IMG/VR virus record: IMGVR_UViG_3300009788_000005
Location: 1 to 64,000 of that record
From: a virus
Strand: one strand, 5' to 3'
DNA: 64,000 bases
Shown: piece by piece, positions 22,825 to 32,353 of the stretch
How positions within the stretch are numbered: position 1 is the stretch's first letter
How the letters are laid out: every line of letters starts with the position of its first letter
Made by a program: the position numbers and the translations under genes
Notes under the pieces: model-generated
Told to the model about the DNA's origin: nothing
What the model saw: the letters and a program-made list of their open reading frames with translations, nothing else
Database searches by the model: none

Positions 22825-23796
22825 TTATATATCTGCTGTTTTCCTCTTTCTACCTGTACTTCTTTTTGTCTCCTTAGGCTCCGGCTTATTTTCCTCATCC
22901 TCCTTAGGCTCCTCATCACCAAAATGTACCTTAAGTATATGTAAAGCTTCCTCAGTTTTTATACCCTTCTTAGCCTCATCCAAGAGCTTAGGTAATTTGT
23001 CTTCAGTCCACAACTCAGAATCCTCTATATCTGTCTGAAAATCGCTCCTACGAGTACCTACAAAATAATCACTAGCAGTAGATTTACCTCCTTTAGGTAC
23101 TCTCTCTATATAAAAGTCTACTCCTTTGTACTGATTATATAGGGTATAGCCTACTTCAGTATCCCCTACTAAACCTTTCTTCTTACCTCCCCCAAAAATA
23201 CCGGACTGACAAGACCAATTTATATTAATAATCTTAGCTCCCGAAGGATCAGGGATAGACTTACCATCCTCAACATCTACTATCGGTATTACAGGCAACC
23301 ACCTCTCATCATTACCCGCTCTATTAGTATGCCGAATCTTACTACCCTTACCATCATCTCTCTCGTTTTTTGAAAAAATAAACAGATCCCTATATATCTG
23401 TATATCGTCTGAATCTCCTCCCTCCTCCTCATACATTCCCGGTAAATCATCCAACTTATCTTTCAAATATTCATATACCTGATCTACCGGCTCTCCTAAA
23501 GCTTTCTCAGAAACATGATAGCAAAACTTAGGCTTATTCTCATCATTAAGCCTATAATCCTTTATACCGTACTTCTTAACAGGTAAAAATTCAATCTTAC
23601 CATGAAGCTCTTGCGTAGCTGCATCCGGGGGTAACGCCCTAAAGTAATGTTTTACATTAGGGGCAAGATCTGATACATTCATGAAAATATTCTTACCCCC
23701 CCATCCTGATACAGCTCTTGATACAGATTCTTGGGCCTCAATTTCAGGAGTGTAAGTAATCCCTTGCGGTTTTGGTGATTTTTTTCTTGTAGCCAT
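22825..23796 (-). CDS. putative single-stranded DNA-binding protein
   Basis: 323 residues. A folded core of about 270 residues is followed by an acidic segment (FGDEEPKEDEENKPEP) and a basic end (KRSTGRKRKTADI). Size, acidic tail and place between polymerase and SbcDC fit a gp32-like single-stranded DNA-binding protein, as does a strong promoter. No convincing zinc or OB signature can be read by eye, so the assignment rests on context and composition. Its promoter lies at 23874-23904, leaving an AT-rich leader of about 75 nt. Confidence 0.5.
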   Translation of the reverse strand: MATRKKSPKPQGITYTPEIEAQESVSRAVSGWGGKNIFMNVSDLAPNVKHYFRALPPDAATQELHGKIEFLPVKKYGIKDYRLNDENKPKFCYHVSEKALGEPVDQVYEYLKDKLDDLPGMYEEEGGDSDDIQIYRDLFIFSKNERDDGKGSKIRHTNRAGNDERWLPVIPIVDVEDGKSIPDPSGAKIININWSCQSGIFGGGKKKGLVGDTEVGYTLYNQYKGVDFYIERVPKGGKSTASDYFVGTRRSDFQTDIEDSELWTEDKLPKLLDEAKKGIKTEEALHILKVHFGDEEPKEDEENKPEPKETKRSTGRKRKTADI

Positions 23797-23873
23797 AAAG
23801 CGTTTAAATTTTTAAATTAATGATTAACGTTATTACACAATTAAATTGTATTAAACGTATTAAATTATCAATA

Positions 23874-23904
23874 CAAATGTACCCATTAAACTACTATAAC
23901 CCAA
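23874..23904 (-). promoter_or_regulatory. canonical Bacteroidota promoter of gene 22825-23796
   Basis: TTG (23904-23902), 20 nt, then TACATTTG (23881-23874), a full match to the -33/-7 host-type consensus. No palindrome is present, so this gene may be read by unmodified host polymerase. The 77-nt leader contains ATTTAAAAATTTAAA-like AT runs. Confidence 0.75.
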
Positions 23905-23909
23905 CCCCT

Positions 23910-24422
23910 CTAACCCATTCTTTCTATTCTCTCATTAGCATTAATAGACCTAGCAGTATTCCAAGCCAAATCTACTATATTATAACTAGACCTTAACCTG
24001 TTTAGTGTTTGACTAACATTCAATATATTAGATCTTGAATTCTTTACCTCAGTTAATACAGACAACATAGAAATAACTAATTTATCTGTAGGCATTTCGT
24101 TAGCCCTAGACTTAGATAAGTCATCTCTCCCTATCATATCCTCCATCCTCATGGTCTTAAATTGTACATACTGCTCGTTTACTATATCCAACTCCATCCT
24201 ATTCAATTCATCTACAGCCCTTTCATAGTACAACACTAACCCCGATAAAAAAGACATAGTAGATAGAAAATCCATCATTCTTTCCTCTGTACCGTAACTC
24301 TGCAAATCAGCTAATATAGTATTATCGATAGTAACCGTACCTACTCTACCTCCATATTCTACAGCTACCTCATATACCTGTAAAAATTTTACATCTACTC
24401 CCTCTATATATATCCCTTTCAT
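23910..24422 (-). CDS. hypothetical protein downstream of DNA polymerase
   Basis: 170 residues from the ATG at 24422, which overlaps the polymerase stop (ATGA). Mostly helical after residue 40; not recognised. Palindrome copy 18 falls inside its first 25 codons (DVKFLQV), so the copy is not in front of the start here. Probably translated from the polymerase mRNA. Confidence 0.6.
   Translation of the reverse strand: MKGIYIEGVDVKFLQVYEVAVEYGGRVGTVTIDNTILADLQSYGTEERMMDFLSTMSFLSGLVLYYERAVDELNRMELDIVNEQYVQFKTMRMEDMIGRDDLSKSRANEMPTDKLVISMLSVLTEVKNSRSNILNVSQTLNRLRSSYNIVDLAWNTARSINANERIERMG
24379..24393 (-). repeat. palindrome copy 18, inside a gene near its start
   Basis: Lies about 30 nt downstream of the ATG at 24422. 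Confidence 0.85.
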
Positions 24423-27400
24423 ACAACTATATCTATCTCTTTTAAATCTTTCCAATTAGGACCTACCTCTACATCACTTTTCATCTCCACATTATCAAAT
24501 TCAAAACCAAAGTACTCCATATTAGGGGGATTATTGAAAGCCTTAAGCAACCACCTCAAATATAAATCCATTTGACTTCTCCTCACATACCCTAACCCCG
24601 AATCATGCACCGTATTTAACAAGTCTCCATCATACTGTAGTATACTCATTCTATCTTGATGAACTATACAAGAGAATAAAAGCCCCTGACCACTACTACC
24701 TTGTACTGGACTATTAACCCCTATACGCTCATCATGACTCCTTAACCCAGGATCATTAGAATTAATAAAAGGAGTAAATCTTTTACTACCGTAAGCAGTT
24801 CTTACCCACCCATAACGATTAGCCTTAGATCTATATAACTCGTGCGCCTTAGGTATAGCAGGGTGAAGAGTATATAAATAATCTTTATGCTCCTTACGTG
24901 CTTGCTCCATGCTCATTTCTATCCCATACTGTATCTTAGAATACTCCCTATAACTTTCTGCACTCATCACATAAATCAATCCAAAATTCTTAGCCTTACC
25001 TTTATGCCTATGTATTTCTGCTGCCCCAATATCCTCCTCCAACATAATACAGTAATCATCCAAAGAAACATTAGTACCACTACATGAAGCTAATACATGC
25101 AAATCAATATCATCAGCCAAAGCCTCTGCCATTGTATCTACTCTCCATAAATAAGTACACCACCTTAATTCTGATTGAGATAAGTCAGCCTGAAAAAACT
25201 CATACGGATCATCCTTATTAGTATCATACAAAGGAGTACAAAACATCCTCTTAATATAAGATACTGTTTCCTTAACTCTCTCTAAAGAAGTCCTACTAGG
25301 TATATTCTGTAAATTAGGATTATTACTAGTAATCCTCTGAGATCTAGCAGTACCGAAAGTACTATGTACCTTATCCTCATTATCCAAGCAAGATCTTATC
25401 CCCTCAAAATAAGTACTCTTAGCCGTAGACAATAATCTATACTCTAATACTCTTTCTATCAATTTTGTAGGGTCCGGAAACAAACCTAATATATCCTTAT
25501 TAGTAGAGGGATAAGGTCCTGTTTCCTTCTTCATCCTCTTAGTTATAGGATCTTTTATGGTCCTGGTTACTACAGGTAATTCATAATTCAAACCCGCCTT
25601 ACTTGTATAAATAAGTTTTCCTAATTGAGTAGGGGAATTAAAATTAATACTCTCAAAATTATTAACCTCCCCAGACTTCAACTTATCTATTTTAATCTTC
25701 CAAGTTACAATATTTTTATAAGGATAGGAAAGGGAGTAGTAATTTTGATCTAATACCAACTGTCTTTTTTCTACTACGTTAGAATAAGATTTAAGTAGTA
25801 TATACTCATCCGTTTCTTTATCTTTTCTCTTACTATACACCTTATCCTCACTTTCCATTTTCTGCTGAGATATGATCAACTCCTTTAACTTGATACCCTC
25901 AGCCTTAGATATCTTCTCTGTAAGATCCTGTATCATCTCTTGATCTATTCTATCTTTCTCATACCGAATAAATCTCTTTACCAAAGACATATTATTCAAC
26001 TCTTCTGTAACCTCCTGTAATAACTCTGTACATTTACTAAGTCCCTCCTCTAAGACATCCGTATCTACCGGCATACCCTTATATTCCATATCCCCCAATA
26101 ACCGTAACTTAGAAGTTTCATAATTACGATATACCCTATACAACTTAGGATCTTTCAATAACTCATACTCAAATAAATATCTAGCTCTTAAAGTTAAATC
26201 ATTATCATTAGCACAATAATTACCCAATGATCGTAAAGAGTCGTTTGCATAATCCACCTCATCACCATACCCCTCAAACTCAGGATACAATTGAGGCGCT
26301 ATTTTTTTAAGTCCATGAGGTACATCCTCCCGTATAGTATGATGCATAATTAAAGTATCATCCAACCTACCCTCTACCTCTATATCTAATTGTCTCCCTA
26401 TACTGAGATCAAACTTAATATTATGGGCAACCTTACGTATATCCTTCTTTTTAAATATCTCCTCATTAATTTCAGGCAATAAAAAATCATGTAATAAATC
26501 AGGTATATGCTCTCTTTTAACAAACCCCCAATTACTAAACAAGGCATCTATAAATACCTTATTATCCTCCTCAACCATAACAAGCTCCCCATTATATCTT
26601 TCTAAAGGTTCACCATTCTTATACACATACATGTTTACTACCAAAATACCCTCCTCATCTTTCTCCTGTACCGAGACATATTCAAGATCATCATCACAAC
26701 CTATATTCCAAGGGCTTTCACAATGATATATAGGTATTATGTATCCACTTCCAACCTGAAAACTAATACCCAACATACTAGCCTGAGCCTTATGAGGATC
26801 AAGAGAATGATCTTTTATATCCTTAGATTTAGTAAGTCCTTTTAACTTAGGAAAAGTCTCAAAATCAAAACATATTTCTCCTGTAATATTACAGTAATCT
26901 ATTAGAGGTTTTATATCTTCAGGAGTATTAATAAATACTGTTTCAGTCATCGTAGATACAGACTCAAACCCCAATATAGCATTATAGCATAACCCTATAG
27001 CCTTCTCTCCTCTACGTAACTCTACCATTGACTCCGGATCATCCGGATACTGATATAACAATTTAATCTTAAAGGATGAGATAAACCCCCAATAAGTTAC
27101 ATGTGTCCCTGGTTTATTTCCTAAAGAAATTACTTTTTTATTTAGCCTGTATAGTAGGTCTGTATGCCTACCAAACTTTAGGTACTCGGATACCTTAGCC
27201 CCAAAACCTACAACAGCATCCCAATCCCCCCATTCAAATCCCTCCCCCACAGAAACCACATGCTCAAGAGAAACCACATACATTGAATCCTGTACTACCT
27301 GTCTTTGATCAGCCTTCAACAATTTATAATCCGTAACCCCATATATAGCCAATGATAAGGATTCAAATACTAACCTAGCAGCAGACATCATATGCTCCTT

Positions 27401-27469
27401 ATCCGGCTTATCAGATATTACTAATACTCCTTTAATTGGTTTCATCTGTATGCTTGTATCTCCACTCAT
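24419..27469 (-). CDS. DNA polymerase, family A, with 3'-5' exonuclease
   Basis: 1,016 residues. Residues 1-190 are an N-terminal extension of unknown role. Exonuclease motifs follow: EICFDFETF, NIKFDLSIGR and YCANDNDLTLR. Polymerase motif A is QADLSQSELR (near 760), motif B RHKGKAKNFGLIY (near 825), motif C NTVHDSGLG (near 960). Motif C in family A is normally HDE; here it is HDS, keeping the metal-binding Asp but losing the Glu. Motif A DLSQSELR is also unlike the common DYSQIELR. This is the replicative polymerase of the phage. A second ATG at 27445 is possible; an AAAGGGA precedes the chosen one. Confidence 0.92.
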   Translation of the reverse strand: MSGDTSIQMKPIKGVLVISDKPDKEHMMSAARLVFESLSLAIYGVTDYKLLKADQRQVVQDSMYVVSLEHVVSVGEGFEWGDWDAVVGFGAKVSEYLKFGRHTDLLYRLNKKVISLGNKPGTHVTYWGFISSFKIKLLYQYPDDPESMVELRRGEKAIGLCYNAILGFESVSTMTETVFINTPEDIKPLIDYCNITGEICFDFETFPKLKGLTKSKDIKDHSLDPHKAQASMLGISFQVGSGYIIPIYHCESPWNIGCDDDLEYVSVQEKDEEGILVVNMYVYKNGEPLERYNGELVMVEEDNKVFIDALFSNWGFVKREHIPDLLHDFLLPEINEEIFKKKDIRKVAHNIKFDLSIGRQLDIEVEGRLDDTLIMHHTIREDVPHGLKKIAPQLYPEFEGYGDEVDYANDSLRSLGNYCANDNDLTLRARYLFEYELLKDPKLYRVYRNYETSKLRLLGDMEYKGMPVDTDVLEEGLSKCTELLQEVTEELNNMSLVKRFIRYEKDRIDQEMIQDLTEKISKAEGIKLKELIISQQKMESEDKVYSKRKDKETDEYILLKSYSNVVEKRQLVLDQNYYSLSYPYKNIVTWKIKIDKLKSGEVNNFESINFNSPTQLGKLIYTSKAGLNYELPVVTRTIKDPITKRMKKETGPYPSTNKDILGLFPDPTKLIERVLEYRLLSTAKSTYFEGIRSCLDNEDKVHSTFGTARSQRITSNNPNLQNIPSRTSLERVKETVSYIKRMFCTPLYDTNKDDPYEFFQADLSQSELRWCTYLWRVDTMAEALADDIDLHVLASCSGTNVSLDDYCIMLEEDIGAAEIHRHKGKAKNFGLIYVMSAESYREYSKIQYGIEMSMEQARKEHKDYLYTLHPAIPKAHELYRSKANRYGWVRTAYGSKRFTPFINSNDPGLRSHDERIGVNSPVQGSSGQGLLFSCIVHQDRMSILQYDGDLLNTVHDSGLGYVRRSQMDLYLRWLLKAFNNPPNMEYFGFEFDNVEMKSDVEVGPNWKDLKEIDIVV

Positions 27470-27959
27470 TCCCTTTATTAATAATATTAGAACTATTACT
27501 TATAGCCTCTAACAATACATCTACTAAATCAAAATCTATAGAATTTAATACCTCCTCTACATCTCTTCTCAACGCCTTACGTAATCGGTCTGTAGTAATT
27601 ACGTCCCCCTCTTCTTCCTTAACCTTAATAGTATATACATAAGTATCCACAAGCTCCCTACCTTTTTCCTTAACCTTATTCTCATCATAAAAAGGTTTTC
27701 CCTCAAAATGATCAAATCTCACAACCTCAACTAGCGTATCTAAGTTATTCATTTTTTGTACTGCCATACATACTAGTGACAAATGACATACTAAACAATT
27801 CCTATCTCCAGGATCATAACCTATATCTCCCGGACCTTTACCAAACTCAGGACATATTTTCCTCCATCTAGGGGTATCATCTACTATACTTTGGTCTTGG
27901 AAAGGCTTAACCATATCGTAAGGATTTTCCTTAACTGGATTCTTATTTACTTGTATCAT
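27432..27959 (-). CDS. Cys-cluster protein upstream of DNA polymerase
   Basis: 175 residues. The N-terminal third has four Cys in a pattern suggesting a metal centre (KICPEFGKG, then RNCLVCHLSLVC); the rest is acidic and helical. No family recognised. Overlaps the polymerase start by 38 nt, so the two are co-translated and the protein may work with the polymerase. Palindrome copy 19 is 3 nt upstream. Confidence 0.6.
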   Translation of the reverse strand: MIQVNKNPVKENPYDMVKPFQDQSIVDDTPRWRKICPEFGKGPGDIGYDPGDRNCLVCHLSLVCMAVQKMNNLDTLVEVVRFDHFEGKPFYDENKVKEKGRELVDTYVYTIKVKEEEGDVITTDRLRKALRRDVEEVLNSIDFDLVDVLLEAISNSSNIINKGNEWRYKHTDETN

Positions 27960-27962
27960 GAA

Positions 27963-27977
27963 TGTAAAATTTTTACA
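27963..27977 (-). repeat. palindrome copy 19, start-proximal
   Basis: Three nucleotides upstream of the ATG at 27959; coding-side flank AGAGGTG. Confidence 0.9.
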
Positions 27978-28008
27978 CCTCTATACTATTTTATATCCTA
28001 GAAAATTA

Positions 28009-28257
28009 TTATTCCTTCACATTATTATACTTCCATTTTTTATCTAAAATATCTAATACCGATTTCCATTTATCAATACAATCATACCCACATGTTACAT
28101 TAGCCCCATCACTCCATGAAAATTGAATATAATATTGCTTTGAATTACTAATCCAACTCTGAATAATAACCAAATTATGTAGGTTTATACTTAAATGCAA
28201 ACACCCAGAAAAGTAAATCCTGATATGTTGCCAACTTGTTTTAGAAGTTATATCCAT
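28009..28257 (-). CDS. hypothetical protein
   Basis: 82 residues from the ATG at 28257; a GTG at 28275 overlapping the upstream stop is an alternative start and would add six residues. Several Cys and aromatic residues (YFSGCLHLSINLHN, NVTCGYDCIDKW). Not recognised. Confidence 0.5.
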   Translation of the reverse strand: MDITSKTSWQHIRIYFSGCLHLSINLHNLVIIQSWISNSKQYYIQFSWSDGANVTCGYDCIDKWKSVLDILDKKWKYNNVKE

Positions 28258-28267
28258 ATCAAATAAA

Positions 28268-29998
28268 TTATCCACAACCCTCAGGAATACCTTCTATATG
28301 CTCATATAGATAATTCATAACTGTACCATGCTCCTCCTTAGATAGCTCATCTATGAGCCTCTTACTACCCTCCTCCAAGATCTTATGCCCCTGATCAAAA
28401 AAAGCTAGTATATCAAATTTATAAGCATCCTTATTTTTCCTGGTACCTCTACCTATAGATCCCTGTACTAAGCTTATCTCATTACCCGTAGATTCCCAAT
28501 TAATCCATACCTCTATGTTAGGTATATTTAATCCTTTCTTTATAACCCTATTAGCAACTAATACCCGAATATCTCCCGATCTAAATCTATCTAAAATAGC
28601 AGATCTATTTTTTGTCTTACCATCAATATATCCTACCCTATCAAATATAAGACCAAAATCTAATATCTTTTCAAATAACCATCTACCGTACCCAATTCTA
28701 GCAGCCCCAAAATAAAATATTATTTGCTTATCCAGTAACTTAAGATCTCTAAGCTTTTCTACTACAATATCAAGCCTATCCATAGATCTATAAATATACC
28801 TATCCTTTACATAACCTACATTATTAGACCTAACCCCTCTAATATCATTAAGTAATACATGTACATGAGGCTCTAAGCTTACTCCTTTCTCAACATTATC
28901 AGCAGTTGTTACCTCATACCTTTGACTACCAAACAACCCCAATACGGTATACCTATTTTTACCCTTATCACTTTTTAACGGGGTACCTGAATACCCTATC
29001 TGTAATCCTGGACTTGTCTTACCTATAAAATCTAAAGACTGCTTACCCGTAAAAGTTTCACACTCATCATACATACACAAATTAAACCTAAACAAATCCT
29101 CTACTATTATCTTACTTGATCTTATCCTAGCTTCTACAGTTTGCACCATACATATAGTAAAGTCTGTAAAGGTATCCCATTTGGGTTGCTTAGTTATACC
29201 TTGAGACTTTAACTCCGCCCTAATCATAGCCTTATTTGCTGCCACAACCCCCACATCAAACCCCATACCTAAGTATTCTGCTACAGCTTTAGCACACAAT
29301 ATAGCATCCCTAAAAGGCATCAATACTTTAGCATGTACTACATTCAAAACAAAACACGCTGCCAAAATAGTCTTCCCAAAATTTACCGCCAAATCAAGCA
29401 ATACAGAATTAAAATATTGCCCCATCTGTTTTCTGTCTGTAAAAGTATGCCTAACCTTATCTATAACAGGTTTTTGATCTTCTCTAAGTTTGTAATCTCC
29501 TACTGAGTATACCGGATCTTTTGTTAACCTAATAAAATTTCTCCTTTGGTCTTTAATATCATACAATATCTCTCCATACTCTGTAACTATATCAACAGAC
29601 TGTAGCAACATTAAAACACCTCTCAATAACCCGGATCTAAACTTTAGTCTTCTACCCGCAAAATACAATCTAAATACCGATGAATATCCGTCCGACATTT
29701 GCCAAGCCTTAAACTTTAACCCTAACTTAGTCCTACTATCATCAGTATACTGATACATATTTATATACTTACCAGTAATATGGTAACATAAATAGTTTTG
29801 AAAAAATACAGACTCTACATCAGGAGCTAAAGACTTTAAATGATCCTCATTATTATAATCGAAACCACACTTATTAACCTTCTCCCAACTCCTCACATAA
29901 TCGTTATAGGAATAGTAATCTCTTATATCCTCTAACACACTTTTAGGCTCATCATCTCTTTCAAGTATAACCCACTGATTTGTTAAATATATTACCAT
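28268..29998 (-). CDS. SF2 DNA helicase, UvsW-like
   Basis: 576 residues. RecA-like domain 1 begins near residue 185: KLREDQKPVID, LDLAVNFGKTI (degenerate Walker A, GKT retained), MYDECETF (DExx Walker B) and GYSGTPLKS (motif III). Domain 2 has QIIFYFGAA, VLVANRVIKKGLNIP (motif V) and QGSIGRGTRKN (motif VI). This is the architecture of T4 UvsW and related helicases that rewind and migrate branched DNA. The N-terminal 180 residues may be the UvsW-type wing. Start is adjacent to the upstream stop. Confidence 0.85.
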   Translation of the reverse strand: MVIYLTNQWVILERDDEPKSVLEDIRDYYSYNDYVRSWEKVNKCGFDYNNEDHLKSLAPDVESVFFQNYLCYHITGKYINMYQYTDDSRTKLGLKFKAWQMSDGYSSVFRLYFAGRRLKFRSGLLRGVLMLLQSVDIVTEYGEILYDIKDQRRNFIRLTKDPVYSVGDYKLREDQKPVIDKVRHTFTDRKQMGQYFNSVLLDLAVNFGKTILAACFVLNVVHAKVLMPFRDAILCAKAVAEYLGMGFDVGVVAANKAMIRAELKSQGITKQPKWDTFTDFTICMVQTVEARIRSSKIIVEDLFRFNLCMYDECETFTGKQSLDFIGKTSPGLQIGYSGTPLKSDKGKNRYTVLGLFGSQRYEVTTADNVEKGVSLEPHVHVLLNDIRGVRSNNVGYVKDRYIYRSMDRLDIVVEKLRDLKLLDKQIIFYFGAARIGYGRWLFEKILDFGLIFDRVGYIDGKTKNRSAILDRFRSGDIRVLVANRVIKKGLNIPNIEVWINWESTGNEISLVQGSIGRGTRKNKDAYKFDILAFFDQGHKILEEGSKRLIDELSKEEHGTVMNYLYEHIEGIPEGCG

Positions 29999-30964
29999 TT
30001 AGAATTTATTAATTTTAGGTATTGATTTCTTCTTACTCTTTACTTCCTTCTTTACTTTATCCCTGTATTCTATGTACCTATCTATAGCACCCGGTCCGCA
30101 CAAATAACCAAGCTCTATATCAATATTTCTCTGACCCGAAAAATTATTATTGTAAACTAATAACTGAGATTCTATCCATAAAGGTATATACTTTTCACTA
30201 GCTTTAGCTGAGGAGTCTTTAGCCGTAGATCTAGCCTCCATCAACAATTCAAAAGCTATTAAAAACTTATACCTATACTTTATATTATTACTAAATATAT
30301 CCGTAGACCTATCCGTAATTTTCATAAAAACACCGATCATACTTAAAGTATAGTCCTTATACTTATCATGAGCTACCTTATAATATTCACTCAATATAGA
30401 TCCTGCCTCAGATTGTACATTAGCATCTAAATACGCCTTAATAGAAAACTTCCTTTTGTTACGTAATAACGGAGTAACTATATCAATATATACCTTATAA
30501 AACTCTACCCTGTTTTTAGCAGTATTGGTAGGTCCTATATCCTTCCAGATATCCTCTACTACTTTCCATAAAGATATTAGATCATTATAAGCAGCCGTAC
30601 CTACTACAAACCTCTTAATAAAAGATCTATCCTGCTTCAGTATAACTACCCTAGCCTCATAAACAATATCATTTAATATCTCCACATAATGCTTAGGAGC
30701 TTTAGATACCCTCTTTAATATCTCCGCCTTAGATACTTTACCCTTACCACTAATTTGTATAGTAATTAAATCATCAGGTATAGTTGCATAACCTTCAGAT
30801 TTCTTTGCCAACTCTTTAACAAATCTTTCTACCTGGGTAGGTGTAAAATTTTTACACGCCTTAATCATTGCAGCCTGTACAGATTTCTCCTGTAGTATCA
30901 ACTTAATAGTAGCCTCAACAGTCAATATTACTACAGGATTCTTATCTGATTTACTAACAGTCAT
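29999..30964 (-). CDS. hypothetical replication-module protein
   Basis: 321 residues, helical, basic at both ends with a Lys-rich C-terminus (KKEVKSKKKSIPKINKF). Lies between primase and SF2 helicase, so a role in replication is likely by context only. Palindrome copy 20 lies inside it and encodes CKNFT near residue 38. Confidence 0.55.
   Translation of the reverse strand: MTVSKSDKNPVVILTVEATIKLILQEKSVQAAMIKACKNFTPTQVERFVKELAKKSEGYATIPDDLITIQISGKGKVSKAEILKRVSKAPKHYVEILNDIVYEARVVILKQDRSFIKRFVVGTAAYNDLISLWKVVEDIWKDIGPTNTAKNRVEFYKVYIDIVTPLLRNKRKFSIKAYLDANVQSEAGSILSEYYKVAHDKYKDYTLSMIGVFMKITDRSTDIFSNNIKYRYKFLIAFELLMEARSTAKDSSAKASEKYIPLWIESQLLVYNNNFSGQRNIDIELGYLCGPGAIDRYIEYRDKVKKEVKSKKKSIPKINKF
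30842..30856 (-). repeat. palindrome copy 20, inside gene 29999-30964
   Basis: Flanked by GGTG on the plus strand side and about 110 nt downstream of the ATG at 30964; no internal ATG follows closely. Confidence 0.85.
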
Positions 30965-30993
30965 TAGTACAAATTAACCTAAATAAATTCAAC

Positions 30994-32010
30994 TTACCAT
31001 AACAACACACTACCCCCTACTTTACCCCTGTATGTTTTCTGTCCCTGCTTAACAACCCTACCCAATTCTTCATAGTAAATATTAGGCGTTATACGTATTG
31101 CCTCTTTGGATAACTTCATCACATAATCCTTACCCTGCTCATTAGCATCACCCTTATCCATATCTATAGCATAGATAGGTTTATCTGTTGCTTGGCTTAA
31201 GATATAAGCCGCATGTATTGAATCTCTCCAGGCTCCCTCATCAAACAAAAAATAATAACTACTACAACTAAAACCTAATAATTTTCTACACTGAATTATA
31301 GATAATGTCTTTCCTTGTATTCCTATGGCATTTTCCATAGTAATAACATCAGCTATACCTTCACAAACAAAAATACTTTCTGTTTTTACACACGCATTCC
31401 ATTCATTATAAAGTACCTCCGACTTTCCAAAAGGGGTTTCATGTTCTTTAGGATTTAACCACCTGTAGGAATGTTCTTTTTTTGCATACCGTGCCTGAAA
31501 ATATACTAACTTTCCTACACTATCTTTAAAAGGAAATATTATACGCCTAAAATACCTACCTGACTTCTTAACATACCCTACCCCATAACCATTTGAAAGT
31601 ACCTCTATAGAAAAGTCTCTATTAGATAAATACTCTCTAGCCTCATCAGCTAACTTACCTCCTCCCTCATCTATAGGTATAAAGTCACTGGGTAATTTAC
31701 AATGAATAGGTCTAACTACAACATCATCCTTACGTAAATCAGATCTAGGTATAAATCCATTTATAACTTTCCCTACTTGCTGATAACTAACGTCCTCACA
31801 GTATTGCACATAGTCTACTATACTTGCCCATCCCTGAGAATATTCACAACTACTCTGATAACATTTTATAGTATTAGTATCCGGGTGATAGTGTCCAGAT
31901 CTACCTAGATCCTCCAAACAAGCAGAACAAGCATAATGATAATACTTGCCTACCTTCTTTGTATCGTGCGTGGTATATAACCACTCAAGACATTTATCAT
32001 TAAAAGACAT
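30994..32010 (-). CDS. DNA primase, zinc-finger plus TOPRIM
   Basis: 338 residues from the ATG at 32010. The N-terminus has YACSACLEDLG, GHYHPDTNTIKC and a further Cys (SSC), a CHC2/gp4-like zinc finger that reads the template. The C-terminal half has a TOPRIM domain: IFVCEGIADVITMENAIG (catalytic Glu), FLFDEGAWRDSI and AIDMDKGDANEQGKDY (acidic pair). Primers for the family A polymerase would be made here, with the DnaB-like helicase encoded nearby. The first Met of the longer frame (32055) overlaps the upstream gene heavily. Confidence 0.85.
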   Translation of the reverse strand: MSFNDKCLEWLYTTHDTKKVGKYYHYACSACLEDLGRSGHYHPDTNTIKCYQSSCEYSQGWASIVDYVQYCEDVSYQQVGKVINGFIPRSDLRKDDVVVRPIHCKLPSDFIPIDEGGGKLADEAREYLSNRDFSIEVLSNGYGVGYVKKSGRYFRRIIFPFKDSVGKLVYFQARYAKKEHSYRWLNPKEHETPFGKSEVLYNEWNACVKTESIFVCEGIADVITMENAIGIQGKTLSIIQCRKLLGFSCSSYYFLFDEGAWRDSIHAAYILSQATDKPIYAIDMDKGDANEQGKDYVMKLSKEAIRITPNIYYEELGRVVKQGQKTYRGKVGGSVLLW

Positions 32011-32206
32011 ATACGTTTTGTAAATTGGGGTAAGGAAAGAATTGTACAGCCCCATATGAAAACTGAGACACTACAAACCCACACTTACTACATATATCCT
32101 CAGACTCACATACAATATATCCATGCACTCTATCAAATACCCTAGTTTTTATATCATTACTACCACAACAAGTACAATTATCCACAGGATTACCTACTAC
32201 TACCAT
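32000..32206 (-). CDS. zinc-ribbon small protein
   Basis: 68 residues with CTCCGS near residue 10 and ICSKCGF near residue 40, a ribbon similar in size to that of gene 8305-8472. It overlaps the primase start by 11 nt. Probably binds nucleic acid or a polymerase component; not further assigned. Confidence 0.7.
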   Translation of the reverse strand: MVVVGNPVDNCTCCGSNDIKTRVFDRVHGYIVCESEDICSKCGFVVSQFSYGAVQFFPYPNLQNVYVF

Positions 32207-32209
32207 ATC

Positions 32210-32224
32210 TGTAAAATTTTTACA
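32210..32224 (-). repeat. palindrome copy 21, start-proximal
   Basis: Three nucleotides upstream of the ATG at 32206; coding-side flank AGGGGGTG. Confidence 0.9.
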
Positions 32225-32353
32225 CCCCCTACCAATACTATTTATTTCTCTTCTAACAGCCTAAAACTTACCTACCCTTATCTACATACCAAAATTACTA
32301 TATCCCTTAACACACCTAACCTAGTAACCTACTGGCTATAATACACCTGTATA

